A stretch of DNA of 64,000 nt, from positions 248,001-312,000 of the forward strand of contig JAEBDY010000012.1 of assembly GCA_049997955.1 (NCBI GenBank). The letters are read 5' to 3'. Made by a program: the position numbers and the translations under genes. Of the stretch, positions 1-8,943 are shown piece by piece. The stretch comes from Umezawaea sp049997955 (GTDB taxonomy: Bacteria > Actinomycetota > Actinomycetes > Mycobacteriales > Pseudonocardiaceae). Under the pieces are notes generated by a model, which worked only from the letters and a program-made list of their open reading frames with translations, was not told where the DNA came from and ran no database searches. Within the stretch, counting starts at the first letter, position 1. The number at the start of each line of letters is the position of its first letter.

Positions 1-392
1 CGGTCGAGCACGCACAGGGTGCCCAGCACGTGCCCGGACGGCCCCAGGACCGGTGCGCCCGCGTAGAAGCGGATGTGCGCGCCACCCACCACCGAGGGGT
101 TGTCCGCGAACCGCGGGTCGGCTGTGGCGTCGGGGATCTCGAGGAGTTCCGCCGACGCGACCACGCGCGAGCAGAACGAGGCGTCGCGGGGGATCTGGAT
201 GGGCGCGGTTCCGGCGCGCGACTTCGTCCACTGGCGGTCGACGTCGACCAGTGAAACCAGTGCGATAGGCACGTCGAACAGATGCCGGGCGAGTCGGGTG
301 ATCCGGTCGAATCGATCTTCCGGTGGAGTGTCGAGCAGCCTCAGCGAATGCAGTGCCGCCACGCGCTCGTCTTCGTGGATTCCCGCCGACAT
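1..392 (-). CDS. GAF-domain sensor protein, 5' part only
   Basis: The reading frame runs off the left edge, so only the first 130 residues are visible. They form a GAF domain of the kind found at the N-terminus of actinobacterial sensor proteins: LLDTPPEDRFDRITRLA, then IALVSLVDVDRQW, SFCSRVV, ADPRFADNPSVVGG and HIRFYAGAPV, ending in the strand GTLCVLD. These GAF domains usually sit in front of a diguanylate cyclase, PP2C phosphatase or histidine kinase output domain, which would lie outside the window. The ATG at 390-392 is preceded by a GAGGG ribosome site about eight bases upstream. The output domain, and therefore the function, cannot be told from here. Confidence 0.8.
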   Translation of the reverse strand, partial: MSAGIHEDERVAALHSLRLLDTPPEDRFDRITRLARHLFDVPIALVSLVDVDRQWTKSRAGTAPIQIPRDASFCSRVVASAELLEIPDATADPRFADNPSVVGGAHIRFYAGAPVLGPSGHVLGTLCVLD

Positions 393-703
393 GCTGTGTC
401 CCTCGCGAATTTGCGTCACCTGTATGTATCGGCCTGAAAGCCCGTTCATTACACCTCAGTGACCGTGTTCACGCAGGTAGAAGCTCTGCGCACAGCTCGA
501 GTGGCCGTTGGTGTTCCTGTGGGTGAATTACAATTTTTTAGCGTTCGTGAAATGTTTTCAAACCTGGGAAAGCCTCTGTTTTTCGTCAAGATTATCGCTT
601 TTTTCATTCTTGATGTCGCGATTCCGGTCGCGGGCGGCGGTGTGCGGGATCGGAGTGTGCCTCAATCGAGATGAAGGTGTTCCCCTCCACGGAAGGCATG
701 GTT
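393..703. other. AT-rich intergenic promoter region
   Basis: A gene-free stretch of about 310 bases between two divergent genes. It is clearly AT-richer than anything else in the window, with runs such as ATTTTTT around 532-539 and CTTTTTTC near 598-605. It presumably carries promoters for the leftward GAF gene and the rightward surface-protein gene. I see no convincing small gene in it. Confidence 0.5.
548..560. promoter_or_regulatory. Candidate operator TGAAA-TGT-TTTCA
   Basis: A short inverted repeat, TGAAATGTTTTCA, with five-base arms and a three-base centre, lies in the AT-rich region upstream of the surface-protein gene. It resembles the arms of the TGAAACGTTTCA operators near 23 kb but lacks the central CG. 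The binding protein is unknown. Confidence 0.3.
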
Positions 704-2308
704 ATGGACCGCGATCCTGTTCGCACCCGGAACGGCAGGCCGCTTCGACGCACGCGGTGGGTCGCTGCCGGAGGCCTCGGCGCGTCCGTGGGGACGCTGC
801 TGCTGGCCGGTCTGCTGGTGGTGGCGCCCACCGCCTTCGCGGCCACGGCGCCGGTGGGGCTGGGCACGGCGGCGAGCTACTCCGTGCTGGGCGGCCAAGC
901 GGTCACCAACACCGGGCCCACCACCTTGGCAGGGGACCTCGGCGTCAGCCCCGGCACGGCGATCACGGGCTTCCCACCGGGCATCGTGGGCGGGACCCAG
1001 CACGCGGCCGACGCCCAAGCCGCCCAGGCCCAGTCCGATCTGGTGGTCGCCTACGACGACGCCGCGAGCCGTCCGCTGACCGCGAGCGTCTCGGGCGACC
1101 TGGTGGGGCAGACGCTGCCGGACGGGGTCTACAAGTCCACCGGTCCGCTCTCGTTGAGCGGGACCCTGACGCTGGACGGCCAGGGCGATCCGGCCTCGGT
1201 CTTCATCTTCCAGATCGCGTCGACCCTGATCACCGCGTCGGCGAGCAGCGTCGTCCTGATCAACGGCGCCCAGGCGTGCAACGTCTTCTGGCAGGTCGGC
1301 AGCTCCGCGACCCTGGGCACGACGTCCAGCTTCCAGGGCACGATCCTCGCCCTGACGTCGATCACGGTGACCACGGGGACCACGGTGGTGGGTCGGGCGC
1401 TGGCCCGCAACGGCCAGGTTTCCCTGGACAACAACGTCTTCACGCTGCCCACCTGCGACACCACGCCGACGACCACCACGACGACGGACACAACGACGAC
1501 CACGGACGACACGACCACGACGACCGAACCGACGACCACCACTGACGACACGACCACCACGACCACGGACACCACGACGACGACGGACGACACCACGACG
1601 ACGACGGACGACACCACGACGACGGACGAAACCACCACCACTACCGACGAGACGACCACGACCACGGAACCGACGACCACCACTGACGACACGACCACCA
1701 CGACGACGGACGACACGACGACGACGACCACCAACGACACGACTACGACCACGACGGACGACACGACGACGACAACCACGCCAACGACAACCACCGACAG
1801 CACGACGACTACTACCGACGAGACGACCACGACCACCGGCGAGACGACCACGACTACCGACGAGACAACAACCACCGACAACACGACCACGACTACTGAC
1901 AACACGACCACGACTACCGACGAGACGACCACGACTACCGACGAGACGACCACGACTACCGACACCAAGACGACCGCGGACGAGACCACCACGACGGGCG
2001 AGTCGACCACGGGCAACCGCACGACGGAAGACTCGGCCACAAAGGACACGGCCACAAAGGACACGGCCACGACGGACACGTCCACCGAGTTCGCGGGGCC
2101 GGGTGTGAACACCTATCCCGAGGAGTACGCCACCGGGGAGACGACCTGGAACGGTGGACCGGGACCGGTCGACTACGCGGACTCGTCGGGCCTGGCTAGC
2201 ACCGGTGTGAGCCGCTGGACCGTTCCCGCCATCGCGCTCGGCGCACTGGCACTGCTCGCGGGCACGCTGCTGACCGTGATGGGTCGCAGGCGTTCGCGGA
2301 AGTCCTGA
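704..2308 (+). CDS. LAxTG-anchored ice-binding-like (DUF3494) surface protein with Thr-rich stalk
   Basis: A secreted cell-wall protein of 534 residues from the chosen start. A positively charged N-terminus and hydrophobic segment ending in TAFAA form a signal peptide. The next ~190 residues match the ice-binding-like DUF3494 beta-solenoid, with family motifs LGTAASYSVLGGQAVTN, ACNVFWQVGSSATLGT and ALARNGQVSLDNN. Then follow about 200 residues of Thr/Asp/Glu repeat (TTTTTD and variants), a typical extended glycosylatable stalk. The C-terminus has LASTG, a hydrophobic span and RRRSRKS, a sortase signal of the LAxTG (class E) kind. Upstream ATG codons exist at 671 and 698, but the one at 704 has a GGAAGG ribosome site seven bases before it. 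Many DUF3494 proteins act as adhesins; ice binding is not shown. Confidence 0.85.
   Translation: MDRDPVRTRNGRPLRRTRWVAAGGLGASVGTLLLAGLLVVAPTAFAATAPVGLGTAASYSVLGGQAVTNTGPTTLAGDLGVSPGTAITGFPPGIVGGTQHAADAQAAQAQSDLVVAYDDAASRPLTASVSGDLVGQTLPDGVYKSTGPLSLSGTLTLDGQGDPASVFIFQIASTLITASASSVVLINGAQACNVFWQVGSSATLGTTSSFQGTILALTSITVTTGTTVVGRALARNGQVSLDNNVFTLPTCDTTPTTTTTTDTTTTTDDTTTTTEPTTTTDDTTTTTTDTTTTTDDTTTTTDDTTTTDETTTTTDETTTTTEPTTTTDDTTTTTTDDTTTTTTNDTTTTTTDDTTTTTTPTTTTDSTTTTTDETTTTTGETTTTTDETTTTDNTTTTTDNTTTTTDETTTTTDETTTTTDTKTTADETTTTGESTTGNRTTEDSATKDTATKDTATTDTSTEFAGPGVNTYPEEYATGETTWNGGPGPVDYADSSGLASTGVSRWTVPAIALGALALLAGTLLTVMGRRRSRKS
1464..2090 (+). repeat. Low-complexity ACN/GAC codon repeat (Thr-Asp stalk)
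   Basis: About 600 bases made almost wholly of Thr codons (ACC, ACG, ACA, ACT) and Asp/Glu codons, in units close to 18 bases that encode TTTTTD/E. From about 1800 to 1970 the unit GACGAGACGACCACGACTAC recurs almost exactly, so this part is prone to slippage. The antisense strand carries a long open frame of Val codons, which I regard as an artefact of composition. Confidence 0.9.
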
Positions 2309-2313
2309 TGACG

Positions 2314-2370
2314 ACCGGGGGCCTGCGGCTCGTGTCTGCCCCACCGGGCATCGTCGAGCAGGCCCCCGGT
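2314..2370 (+). terminator. Hairpin just after the surface-protein gene
   Basis: A 12-base arm ACCGGGGGCCTG (2314-2325) pairs perfectly with CAGGCCCCCGGT (2359-2370), starting six bases after the stop codon. The 33-base loop is long, and no T-run follows, which is usual for GC-rich actinobacterial terminators. Confidence 0.55.
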
Positions 2371-2405
2371 GTCGATGCGGTCCTCCGCGCTGGATCGCAT
2401 CGATT

Positions 2406-2447
2406 CCGCTGATCGGGCACCGGCGCCTCCCGGTGCCCGATCAGCGG
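2406..2447. terminator. Perfect 18-bp stem-loop
   Basis: CCGCTGATCGGGCACCGG (2406-2423) pairs perfectly with 2430-2447 around the six-base loop CGCCTC. This very stable hairpin separates the surface-protein gene from the phosphoketolase promoter region and is probably a second, stronger terminator. Confidence 0.75.
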
Positions 2448-2495
2448 CCACGGCGACTCCGGCCGCGGCGGCGAACCGCCACGCCGCTGCGCGCC

Positions 2496-2510
2496 GGGGC
2501 TTAGGTCCCC
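2496..2510. promoter_or_regulatory. DevR/DosR-like box upstream of phosphoketolase
   Basis: GGGGCTTAGGTCCCC; read on the minus strand, the core GGGACCTAAGCCCC matches 12 of 14 positions of the mycobacterial DosR core GGGACTWWAGTCCC. It sits about 100 bases before the phosphoketolase start, within a region otherwise free of genes. Assignment to the DevR-like regulator at 8.9-9.6 kb is inference. Confidence 0.45.
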
Positions 2511-2609
2511 GTCGGACCGGGACCACGGACACTGCCCCGCGCGCCGGGGGCGGACCAGGCTGGTGACACGCGGCCGTTCGGAGGCCGCCGATTCGACGAG
2601 GGGATCTCC

Positions 2610-4985
2610 GTGACGCTGACCGAACCGGCTCCAGTCCACACGCGGTCGGAACTGGAGCTGATCGACGCTTACTGGCGGGCGGCGAACTACCTGTCGGTCG
2701 GGCAGATCTACCTGCTGGACAACCCGCTGCTGCGCGAGCCGCTGCTGGCCGAGCACGTCAAGCCGCGGCTGCTGGGCCACTGGGGGACCACACCGGGGCT
2801 GAACCTGCTGTACGCGCACATGAACCGGGTGATCAACGAGCGGGACCTGAACGCGCTGTACGTGACCGGCCCCGGTCACGGCGGTCCCGGCCTGGTGGCC
2901 AACGCCTACCTGGAGGGGACCTACGGCGAGGTCTACTCCTCGATCACCGAGGACGTCGACGGCATGCGGGGGTTGTTCCGGCAGTTCTCCTTCCCCGGCG
3001 GCATCCCCAGCCACGTCGCGCCCGAGACGCCCGGTTCGATCCACGAGGGCGGCGAGCTGGGCTACGCGCTGGTGCACGCGTTCGGCGCGGCGTTCGACAA
3101 CCCGGACCTCAAGGTGCTGTGCGTGATCGGCGACGGCGAGGCGGAGACCGGACCGCTGGCGGCCAGCTGGCACTCGAACAAGTTCCTGAACCCGGTCACC
3201 GACGGGGCGGTGCTGCCGGTGCTGCACCTCAACGGCTACAAGATCGCCAACCCCTCCGTGCTGGCGCGGATCCCCGACGACGAGCTGGCCGCGTTGATGC
3301 GCGGCTACGGCTACACCCCGCACTTCGTCGCGGGTGACGACCCCATGGCGGTGCACGAACTGCTCGCGTCCACCTTGGACCGGGTGTTCGACGACATCGC
3401 CGTCATCCAGCGCGACGCCCGTGAGATCGGCGGATCGCACGAACGTCCGCTGTGGCCGATGATCGTGCTGCGCACGCCGAAGGGGTGGACCGGGCCGAAG
3501 GTGGTCGACGGGATGCCGGTGGAGGGCACGTACCGCGCCCACCAGGTCCCGCTCGCCGCCACCCGCGTCAACGCCGAGCACCGCGGCCAGTTGGAGGAGT
3601 GGATGCGCGGCTACCGGCCGGAGGAGCTGTTCGACGCCGACGGCAGGCTGATCCCGGAACTGCGCGCGCTCGCGCCGCGCGGGACCAGGAGGATGAGCGC
3701 CAACCCGCACGCCAACGGCGGGCTGCTGCGCCGCGACCTCACCATGCCCGACTTCCGCGACCACGCCGTGCCGGTGGAGCACCACGCCGTCGAGTCCAGC
3801 GAGGCCACCAGGGTGCTGGGCGGGTTCCTGCGGGACATCATCACCCGCAACCCCGACCGGTTCCGGATCATGGGCCCGGACGAGACGGCCTCGAACCGGT
3901 TGTCGGCGGTGTTCGAGGTGACCGACCGCGCGTGGAACGCGGAAACCCTCGCGGGCGACGACCACCTCGCCCCCGACGGCCGGGTGATGGAGGTCCTGTC
4001 GGAGCACCTGTGCCAGGGCTGGCTGGAGGGCTACCTGCTTACCGGGCGGCACGGGCTGTTCAACTGCTACGAGGCCTTCATCCACATCGTCGACTCCATG
4101 CTCAACCAGCACGCGAAGTGGCTCAAGACGACGCGGGGGATCCCGTGGCGGGCGCCGATCGCGTCGCTCAACTACCTGCTGTCCTCGCACGTGTGGCGGC
4201 AGGACCACAACGGTTTCTCGCACCAGGACCCCGGATTCCTCGACCACGTGGTCAACAAGAAGGCCGAGATCGTCCGGGTGTACCTGCCGCCGGACAGCAA
4301 CACCCTGCTGTCGGTCGCCGACCACTGCTTGCGCAGCAAGCACTACGTGAACGTCATCGTCGCCGGGAAGCAGCCCGCGCTGACCTACCTCGGCATGGAC
4401 GAGGCCGTCGCGCACTGCGCGCGGGGTCTCGGGATCTGGCCGTGGGCAGGGAACACCGACGGCGAGCCGGACGTGGTGATCGCGTGCGCGGGCGACGTGC
4501 CCACGATGGAGGCGCTGGCGGCGACGGACCTGCTCCGCACCCACCTGCCGGAGTTGAAGGTCCGGTTCGTCAACGTCGTCGACCTGATGCGGCTCCAACC
4601 CGACACCGAGCACCCGCACGGCCTGTCCGACCGCGACTTCGACGCGCTGTTCACCACCGACAAGCCGGTGGTCTTCGCCTTCCACGGCTACCCGTCGCTG
4701 ATCCACCGCCTGACCTACCGCCGCACCAACCACCGCAACCTGCACGTGCGCGGGTACAACGAGGAAGGCACCACCACCACGCCGTTCGACATCCTGATGC
4801 TCAACGACCTCGACCGCTTCCACCTCGTCATGGACGTCATCGACCGCGTCCCGTCGCTGGGGAGCCGCGCGGCGGTGCTGCGCCAGCGGATGGAGGACGC
4901 GCGGCTCGACGCCCGCCGCTACACGCGCGAGCACGGTGAGGACGACCCGGCGATCTCGGGTTGGACCTGGCCGGTGCGGGGCTGA
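2610..4985 (+). CDS. xfp: Phosphoketolase (xylulose 5-phosphate/fructose 6-phosphate)
   Basis: Thiamine-diphosphate enzyme that splits xylulose 5-phosphate (and often fructose 6-phosphate) with phosphate into acetyl phosphate and an aldose phosphate. The 791-residue length is normal for the family. Visible family motifs include GHGGPGLVANAYLEGTY near residue 90, the diphosphate/Mg motif GDGEAETGPLAASWHSNKF near 175, and LSSHVWRQDHNGFSHQDPGF near 530. The GTG start has GAGGGG upstream. It is followed after four bases by acetate kinase, so the pair converts acetyl phosphate to acetate plus ATP. Its place beside DevS/DevR and stress genes suggests it serves energy supply when respiration is limited. 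Confidence 0.96.
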   Translation: MTLTEPAPVHTRSELELIDAYWRAANYLSVGQIYLLDNPLLREPLLAEHVKPRLLGHWGTTPGLNLLYAHMNRVINERDLNALYVTGPGHGGPGLVANAYLEGTYGEVYSSITEDVDGMRGLFRQFSFPGGIPSHVAPETPGSIHEGGELGYALVHAFGAAFDNPDLKVLCVIGDGEAETGPLAASWHSNKFLNPVTDGAVLPVLHLNGYKIANPSVLARIPDDELAALMRGYGYTPHFVAGDDPMAVHELLASTLDRVFDDIAVIQRDAREIGGSHERPLWPMIVLRTPKGWTGPKVVDGMPVEGTYRAHQVPLAATRVNAEHRGQLEEWMRGYRPEELFDADGRLIPELRALAPRGTRRMSANPHANGGLLRRDLTMPDFRDHAVPVEHHAVESSEATRVLGGFLRDIITRNPDRFRIMGPDETASNRLSAVFEVTDRAWNAETLAGDDHLAPDGRVMEVLSEHLCQGWLEGYLLTGRHGLFNCYEAFIHIVDSMLNQHAKWLKTTRGIPWRAPIASLNYLLSSHVWRQDHNGFSHQDPGFLDHVVNKKAEIVRVYLPPDSNTLLSVADHCLRSKHYVNVIVAGKQPALTYLGMDEAVAHCARGLGIWPWAGNTDGEPDVVIACAGDVPTMEALAATDLLRTHLPELKVRFVNVVDLMRLQPDTEHPHGLSDRDFDALFTTDKPVVFAFHGYPSLIHRLTYRRTNHRNLHVRGYNEEGTTTTPFDILMLNDLDRFHLVMDVIDRVPSLGSRAAVLRQRMEDARLDARRYTREHGEDDPAISGWTWPVRG

Positions 4986-4989
4986 GCCG

Positions 4990-6084
4990 GTGCGGGTGCT
5001 GGTCGTCAACGCGGGCTCGTCGAGCCTGAAGCTGCGGCTGCTCGACGGGCACGACTCCGTCGAGCACGCCGAGGACCTGGACGCGGGCGTGGACGGGATC
5101 GACACCTCCCGCCTGGCCGAGGTGCTGGCCGGGTGGGACGCGCCCGACGTGGTCGGCCACCGCGTCGTGCACGGCGGCACGAGCTTCACCGGACCGGTCC
5201 GGGTCACCGAGGAGGTGCGGCTGCGGCTGCTCGACCTGACCGACCTCGCCCCGCTGCACCAGCCGAAGTCGCTGGCCGCCCTGGACGCCGTCACCGCGCT
5301 GCTGCCCGACGTCGCCGCGGTCGCCTGCTTCGACACCGCGTTCCACGCCACGATCCCCGAGGCGGCCGCGACCTACGCGGTGCCGCGGGAGTGGCGGGAC
5401 CGGTACGCGATCCGGCGCTACGGGTTCCACGGCCTCTCGCACGCCCACTGCGCGAGCCGCTCGGCGGAGTTCCTCGGCCTGGGCCAGGAGGGCCTGCGGG
5501 TCGTGTCCTGCCACCTGGGGGCGGGAGCCTCGCTCGCGGCGGTCGTGGGCGGCCGCAGCGTCGACACCACGATGGGGTTCACCCCGTTGGAGGGCCTGGT
5601 CATGGCGACCCGGTCCGGCACGGTCGACCCCGGCCTCGTGCTGTGGCTGGAGGAGCACGAACACCTGTCGCCGCACGAGGTCGCCACCGCGCTGGAGCAG
5701 CGCTCCGGCCTGCTGGCGCTGGCGGGCACCGCCGACATGCGCGAGGTCGAGGCGGCGGCGGAACGCGGTGACCCGGACGCGGTGCTCGCCGTCGACGTGT
5801 CCGTGCACCGCTTGGCGGGCGCCATCGGCTCGATGTGCGTGGCGGCCGGGGGAGTGGACGTGCTGGCGTTCACCGGCGGTGTGGGCGAGCACTCCGCCCT
5901 GGTGCGGCAGCGCGCGGCCGAACGGCTCGGGTTCCTCGGCGTCGCGGTCGACCCGCACCGCAACGACTCCGCCCGGGGTGATGCCGACATCACGGCGGAC
6001 GGAGCGGCCGTGCGGACCGTCGTGATCACCGCGCGGGAGGACCTGCGGATCGCCTACGAGGCGAGGAGCCTGCTCCGGGCGTGA
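4990..6084 (+). CDS. ackA: Acetate kinase
   Basis: ASKHA-fold kinase that transfers phosphate from acetyl phosphate to ADP. N-terminus VRVLVVNAGSSSLKLRLLDG is the phosphate-binding motif; GHRVVHGG, DTAFHATIP, YGFHGLSH, SCHLGAGAS and DTTMGFTPLEGL are all present, as is FTGGVGEHS near the C-terminus. At 364 residues it is somewhat shorter than the ~400-residue enterobacterial enzyme, as in other actinobacteria. I start it at the GTG four bases after the phosphoketolase stop, because upstream in-frame codons lie inside that gene and do not resemble the family. It is translationally coupled to xfp and ends one base from the convergent gene at 6086. Confidence 0.95.
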   Translation: MRVLVVNAGSSSLKLRLLDGHDSVEHAEDLDAGVDGIDTSRLAEVLAGWDAPDVVGHRVVHGGTSFTGPVRVTEEVRLRLLDLTDLAPLHQPKSLAALDAVTALLPDVAAVACFDTAFHATIPEAAATYAVPREWRDRYAIRRYGFHGLSHAHCASRSAEFLGLGQEGLRVVSCHLGAGASLAAVVGGRSVDTTMGFTPLEGLVMATRSGTVDPGLVLWLEEHEHLSPHEVATALEQRSGLLALAGTADMREVEAAAERGDPDAVLAVDVSVHRLAGAIGSMCVAAGGVDVLAFTGGVGEHSALVRQRAAERLGFLGVAVDPHRNDSARGDADITADGAAVRTVVITAREDLRIAYEARSLLRA

Positions 6085-6085
6085 G

Positions 6086-7084
6086 TCACGGCGCGTGCTC
6101 CGGCGCCATCAGCAGTTCGGCCACCGACCGTCGCGGTGTCGCGGGAACGGGGGTGCCGAACCCCAGGCGCAGCAGGGTCTGCGGCGCGAGCGTGCCGCCC
6201 AGCGCCCGCCGCAGCTCCTCGCGGACGTGCGGCACCTCGATCGGCTGGGACAGGAAGGACGCGGACAGCCCGAGGGTCGTCGCGGTCAGCAGCACGCGCT
6301 GCATCGCCTGCCCGGCCAGGAGTTCCGCCAGCGGTCCCTCGTAGAACGAGCACAGCACCACCACCAGCGGGTCGGACTCGTAGTCCTTGTCCGGCGGGCG
6401 TTCGTGCGCCGTGCCGGGCGCGAAGTCGCGCAGCACCCACTCGTCCTGCGACTCGGGGCGGGGCCCTGCCGAGTCGAGCGCGATCCCGGCTCCGTCGGGG
6501 CGGTGCTCCGTCCACGCGCGAAGTTCGGCCGACACCGCGTCGTCCGCGGCCTGCTCGTGCTGGGCCCGCAGCACGAGCCGTTGCAGCTTGGCCCGTTCGG
6601 CGCGGTCGTCCACCACGTGCAGCCACGAGCGCTCGGTGTCCGCGGCGCGCTCCAGCAGCACGCGGTGGGTCGTCGGCACGGCCGCGTCCGCGAACGGCTT
6701 CCGGTTGGTCCGCCGGGACCGCACCGCGGCCAGCAGCGCGAGGTCCTCCGCGTCGGGCGCCTGCGCCGTGCCGCGCCGGACCACCGCGAGGGCGCCCGGC
6801 GCGTCGGCCCCGGGAAGCAGGCTGACCAGCGGCCTGATCCCCTTGTCCCGCAACGCCAACCGGAGGGTGAGCAGCGCCGCGCCGCAGGACAGCCGCAGCT
6901 CCCTCCCCGTGGGATCGGTCGCGGGGAGCGCCCGTTCCGGATCGGCGTGCAGCTCGATGCGGTCGGGCCGCAGCAGGAACCGCCACGGCTGGCTGTTGTG
7001 CACCGAAGGCGCGAGGGAAGCCGTCTCCAGCACGGAGTGGACCTCCTCCCGGCTCAGACCGAGTGCGGGCGTCGTTGCGATCAT
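6086..7084 (-). CDS. Acg-type nitroreductase-fold protein
   Basis: A 332-residue member of the Acg family (Mycobacterium tuberculosis Rv2032/Rv3131), a double nitroreductase fold thought to bind or sequester FMN rather than act as a classical reductase. Visible family signatures are SLAPSVHNSQPWRFLL near residue 25, LSCGAALLTLRLAL, and the C-terminal half with AMQRVLLTATTLGLSASFLSQPIE and LRLGFG. The ATG at 7082-7084 has a GAAGGTGA ribosome site; a longer frame upstream does not resemble the family. In mycobacteria acg genes belong to the DosR regulon, consistent with the adjacent DevS/DevR-like genes. Confidence 0.88.
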   Translation of the reverse strand: MIATTPALGLSREEVHSVLETASLAPSVHNSQPWRFLLRPDRIELHADPERALPATDPTGRELRLSCGAALLTLRLALRDKGIRPLVSLLPGADAPGALAVVRRGTAQAPDAEDLALLAAVRSRRTNRKPFADAAVPTTHRVLLERAADTERSWLHVVDDRAERAKLQRLVLRAQHEQAADDAVSAELRAWTEHRPDGAGIALDSAGPRPESQDEWVLRDFAPGTAHERPPDKDYESDPLVVVLCSFYEGPLAELLAGQAMQRVLLTATTLGLSASFLSQPIEVPHVREELRRALGGTLAPQTLLRLGFGTPVPATPRRSVAELLMAPEHAP

Positions 7085-7236
7085 GGTCCGGTCACCTTCG
7101 TCCTGGGGTCGTCTGCACCCACTCTCCGTCCTCGGCGGGCGGGAGGACACCGTCGAAGGTCACGGCGGGCCAGGGTCGCTCGGCTTGGAGGTCCGCTCCC
7201 GACGTGCGAGGCTGGCCTTCGAGGGCAGGAGAACCG

Positions 7237-8940
7237 ATGTCACCGCAAGACCCCGACCGGAAGGCCCGCGAGGCGGTGAGGGGCGGCCTGGCAGGGCTGC
7301 GCCTCACGGAACTGCTGGACGAGGTCCAGGAACGGCTCGTCGAGATCGGGCGGACCAAGGACCACGTGCAGGGCCTGCTCGACGCCGTCCTCGCGGTCGG
7401 CGCGGGCCTGGAGCTCGACTCGACCCTCCAGCGGATCGTCCAGGCCGCTGTCGACCTCGTGGGAGCCCGCTACGGCGCGCTGGGCGTGCTCGGCGTGCGG
7501 GACGGCCTGTCGGAGTTCGTCTACGCGGGCATCGACGGCGACACCCGCGAGCACATGGGCCACCTGCCGGAGGGCAAGGGACTCCTGGGGCTGCTGATCG
7601 AGGACCCCAGGGCGATCAGGCTCCTGGACCTGACGCGGCACCCGGCCTCGGTCGGCTTCCCCGCGAACCACCCGCCGATGCACAGCTTCCTCGGCGTCCC
7701 GGTGCGCGTGCGCGACGAGGTGTTCGGCAACCTCTACATGACGGAGAAGAAGGGCGCGGCCGAGTTCACCGTCGACGACCAGATCGTGCTGCAGGCGTTG
7801 GCCGCGGCGGCGGGCGTGGCGATCGAGAACGCGCGGCTGTTCGAGCGGTCCCGGATGCGCGAGAGGTGGATGGAGGCCACCGCGGAGATCAACTCCGAGC
7901 TGCTCGGCGGAGCCTCCGGCGAGGCCGCCCTCCAGCTCATCGCGCAACGGACGCTGGAACTGCTCGGAGCGGACAGCGCGTTGATCGTGCTGGGGGACAG
8001 CGACCACGCGCCGCACGTCACGGCGGCGGCGGGCCTGTCGGTCGACCGGCTCTTCGGCACCGACCTGGCCGTGGAGGACTCGACGGTGGGGCAGGTGCTG
8101 CGCACCGGCACGCCGAAGCTGGTCGACGACCTCGAAAGCCACCCCGGCGGTGCGCCGGGCGCGTTCGGCCCCGGCGTCGCCGTGCCGATGCGGTTGGGCG
8201 CGACGGTGACCGGCGTGCTCCTGGCCGCGCGGCGCAAGGGCGAGGTGCCGTTCCAGCCCGACCAGGTGCCGGTGCTGGCCTACTTCGCCGACCAGGCCGC
8301 GCTCGCGCTGGAACTGGCCGACAAGCAGCGCTCGCAACGGCTCCTCGACGTGCTGGCGGATCGCGACCGGATCGCCAGGGACCTGCACGACCACGTCATC
8401 CAACGGCTGTTCAGCACCGGCCTGAGCCTGCAGGGCACGCTGCGGCGGGTGACCGATGACGAGGTCGGGGCCAGGGTGCGCACGGCGGTCGAGCAGCTCG
8501 ACCAGACCGTGCTGGAGATCCGCACGTCCATCTTCGACCTGCAGGACGCCGGGGACGCGGGCGTGGGGCTGCGGCGCAGGCTCCTCGACCTGATCGCCGG
8601 GCTGAGCCAGGACGCCCCCTTCTCGCCTTCGGTGCGCATGTCCGGGACGGTGGACAACTCCGTGTCCGACGAGATCGGCGAGCACGCGATGGCCGTGGTC
8701 GGCGAGGCGGTCAGCAACGCGCTGCGGCACGCGCGCGCGACCGAGCTGGTGGTGACGGTGGAGGCCACCGATGAACTGGTCATCTCGGTGGTGGACAACG
8801 GGATCGGCATGCCGGACGAGGTCGCGCGCAGCGGGTTGCGCAACCTGGAGCAGCGGGCGGTCGCGCTCGGCGGATCCCTCAAGGTGCTCTGCGAGGGGGC
8901 GGGCGGCACCCGGCTGACCTGGCGGGCACCGCTGCGCTGA
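7237..8940 (+). CDS. DevS/DosS-like GAF-GAF histidine kinase
   Basis: A 567-residue soluble two-component sensor. Two GAF domains (about residues 50-200 and 215-365) precede a HisKA_3 dimerisation box RDRIARDLHDHVIQRLF, with H384 as the likely phospho-acceptor, and a HATPase_c domain with VVDNGIGMPD and GLRNLEQRA. The first GAF contains NHPPMHSFLGVPVRVRD near 144-160, the segment that in mycobacterial DosS/DosT carries the proximal haem histidine (here H145 or H149). This suggests oxygen, NO or redox sensing through haem. The ATG has GGAG seven bases upstream. The likely partner is the response regulator encoded convergently three bases downstream. Confidence 0.93.
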   Translation: MSPQDPDRKAREAVRGGLAGLRLTELLDEVQERLVEIGRTKDHVQGLLDAVLAVGAGLELDSTLQRIVQAAVDLVGARYGALGVLGVRDGLSEFVYAGIDGDTREHMGHLPEGKGLLGLLIEDPRAIRLLDLTRHPASVGFPANHPPMHSFLGVPVRVRDEVFGNLYMTEKKGAAEFTVDDQIVLQALAAAAGVAIENARLFERSRMRERWMEATAEINSELLGGASGEAALQLIAQRTLELLGADSALIVLGDSDHAPHVTAAAGLSVDRLFGTDLAVEDSTVGQVLRTGTPKLVDDLESHPGGAPGAFGPGVAVPMRLGATVTGVLLAARRKGEVPFQPDQVPVLAYFADQAALALELADKQRSQRLLDVLADRDRIARDLHDHVIQRLFSTGLSLQGTLRRVTDDEVGARVRTAVEQLDQTVLEIRTSIFDLQDAGDAGVGLRRRLLDLIAGLSQDAPFSPSVRMSGTVDNSVSDEIGEHAMAVVGEAVSNALRHARATELVVTVEATDELVISVVDNGIGMPDEVARSGLRNLEQRAVALGGSLKVLCEGAGGTRLTWRAPLR

Positions 8941-8943
8941 GGG

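Noticed and set aside
1129..2112. Val/Ser-rich open frame antisense to the surface protein
   Set aside because: It is the reverse reading of Thr/Asp codon repeats (VVVVVSSVV...), has no ribosome site and no family resemblance.
2196..5351. 1051-codon open frame antisense to phosphoketolase and acetate kinase
   Set aside because: High GC content leaves such antisense frames open; the sequence is Arg/Val/Gln-rich with no domain, while the sense strand encodes two clear enzymes.
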